In this document: piece after piece, positions 63,601-64,000 of the stretch
Layout of the letters: each line of letters starts with the position of its first letter
Numbering within the stretch: position 1 is the stretch's first letter
NCBI GenBank assembly: GCA_037501455.1
Contig: CM074865.1
Location: forward strand, 33,958,501-34,022,500
Reading direction: 5' to 3'
DNA from: Lantana camara
Taxonomy: Eukaryota; Streptophyta; Magnoliopsida; Lamiales; Verbenaceae
Length of the DNA stretch: 64,000 nt
Translations under genes and position numbers: made by a program
The notes under the pieces: model-generated
The model's database searches: none
What the model saw: the letters and a program-made list of their open reading frames with translations, nothing else
What the model was told of the DNA's origin: nothing

Positions 63601-63791
63601 CATAGCTCGGAAAATAAATTCAGTATTAGAAATTAAATACGAAAGTTAAAACGAAAAATCTAAACATTTAGGGCACATAGGTCACTTAAACAATTAATTC
63701 AACGAAGAAATAAAATAAAAAAGGGAAATTAAAACATCAAAAACCCTCTCGTGATGTCATACCTGGCTTGCCGAAGAAACGAGGTGTCACA
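60656..63791 (-). mobile_element. Minus-strand solo gypsy-type LTR (LTR-F), 3136 bp
   Basis: On the minus strand it starts TGTGACACCTCGTTTC at 63791 and ends GGGCGCAACA at 60656. The flanks AGGGT (60651-60655) and AGAGT (63792-63796) are a TSD with one mismatch. It has a donor-like AAAG/GTAAGT at 63058, four palindrome units at 62764-62627, and an acceptor-like TTAGTTTTGCAG ending at 61060, followed by GTGTTGGTTCAAGCTAGGCGG. Confidence 0.87.
62627..62764 (-). repeat. Palindrome array of LTR-F (word TTAACGGGCGTTAA)
   Basis: Four units (plus-strand reading): GGTAACGGGCGTTAGG, CTTAATGCCCGTTAAA, GGTAATGGGCGTTACC and CTTAACGGGCGTTAACC. The outer arms pair and the centre is GGGC or GCCC. Confidence 0.85.
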
Positions 63792-64000
63792 AGAGTTACC
63801 TAGATGACATGTTAATAAAGAATAGTTTCTGCTTTTCTAAGGGGTTTTTCGACCTCGCCTCCGGGGAGTCAACTGCGGTTAGTTAAGTCACCATTGCGTA
63901 AATCAAAATGTTTACGTAGATTTCATTTATTGGTTAGATACAGAAGAAAGTGGAATACATAATCTTAACTTATATTTATTTATTTATTTCAGTTTTATAA
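63792..64000 (+). other. Continuation of the copia 3 leader
   Basis: It follows the TSD-like AGAGT after LTR-F and contains no recognisable gene. The window ends here. Confidence 0.5.

Larger units (their letters stand above)
57704..64000 (+). mobile_element. Plus-strand Ty1-copia-like element (copia 3), 3' part outside the window
   Basis: A 5' LTR (57704-59724) is followed by a primer-binding site and a long leader that runs past the window end, interrupted by the solo LTR at 60656-63791. The LTR start TGTTGGGAATAGTGCCC resembles the ends of the copia LTRs here (TGTTAGGAATAGTGCCC). No coding sequence is reached within the window, so the class rests on the LTR ends and on insertion into copia 2. 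Confidence 0.82.

Overview
The window is nuclear DNA of a flowering plant, probably a eudicot, and almost all of it is a nested pile of LTR retrotransposons. The only host gene I can support is a complete minus-strand gene for the cytosolic 60S ribosomal protein L13a (uL13): four exons at 3193-5181, 206 residues, all splice sites GT-AG, with a telo-box, site II motifs and a TATA box upstream. The spliceosomal introns, Ty1-copia and Ty3-gypsy elements primed by initiator-Met tRNA, a hAT MITE, a TRIM and a scrap of plant mitochondrial 18S rRNA gene all fit a plant. I cannot name the species.

Layout. 1-981: 3' end of a gypsy-type LTR. 982-6584: host sequence with the L13a gene. About 6585-26842: a decayed minus-strand Ty1-copia element (copia 1). 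Its 3' LTR is split by a solo LTR of the same family (7243-19864, TSD TTAAC), which is itself split by a hAT MITE (7601-8260, 8-bp TSD) and a LARD-like element with 3.6-kb LTRs and no coding capacity (9424-19462, TSD GTAAG). About 27040-28490: a diverged tandem repeat of ~122 bp, interrupted by a TRIM (27208-27795). 28491-30002: unclassified repeat-like DNA. 30003-57703: a second minus-strand copia element (copia 2), continuing outside the window. It carries a gag-only gypsy element in its LTR (31447-37502, TSD AACTT) and a solo LTR next to its polypurine tract (37984-51328, TSD ATCTC). That solo LTR holds a tandem LTR-internal-LTR-internal-LTR array (39087-46499, TSD TCTTT) and another solo LTR (48489-51008, TSD TTACC). 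Copia 2 also holds a minus-strand solo LTR (51707-55492, TSD TCTGC) and a patch of mitochondrial DNA. 57704-64000: a plus-strand copia element (copia 3) with a minus-strand gypsy solo LTR (60656-63791).

Nothing here works as a gene system in the bacterial sense; the interest is in the LTRs. At least six diverged gypsy-type LTR families share one architecture: a splice-donor-like site, then about 290-445 nt downstream a cluster of short GC-rich palindromes, then (in three of them) a conserved sequence block, and finally a splice-acceptor-like site, followed in most by the motif TGCTAGGCGG. The palindromic word is reused 1-6 times within a family but differs completely between families. This is the best candidate for an undescribed system: a fast-changing recognition word on a conserved scaffold inside a candidate LTR intron. 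Palindromes also recur in the copia 1 leader and in the 3' tandem repeats of the LARD-like element.
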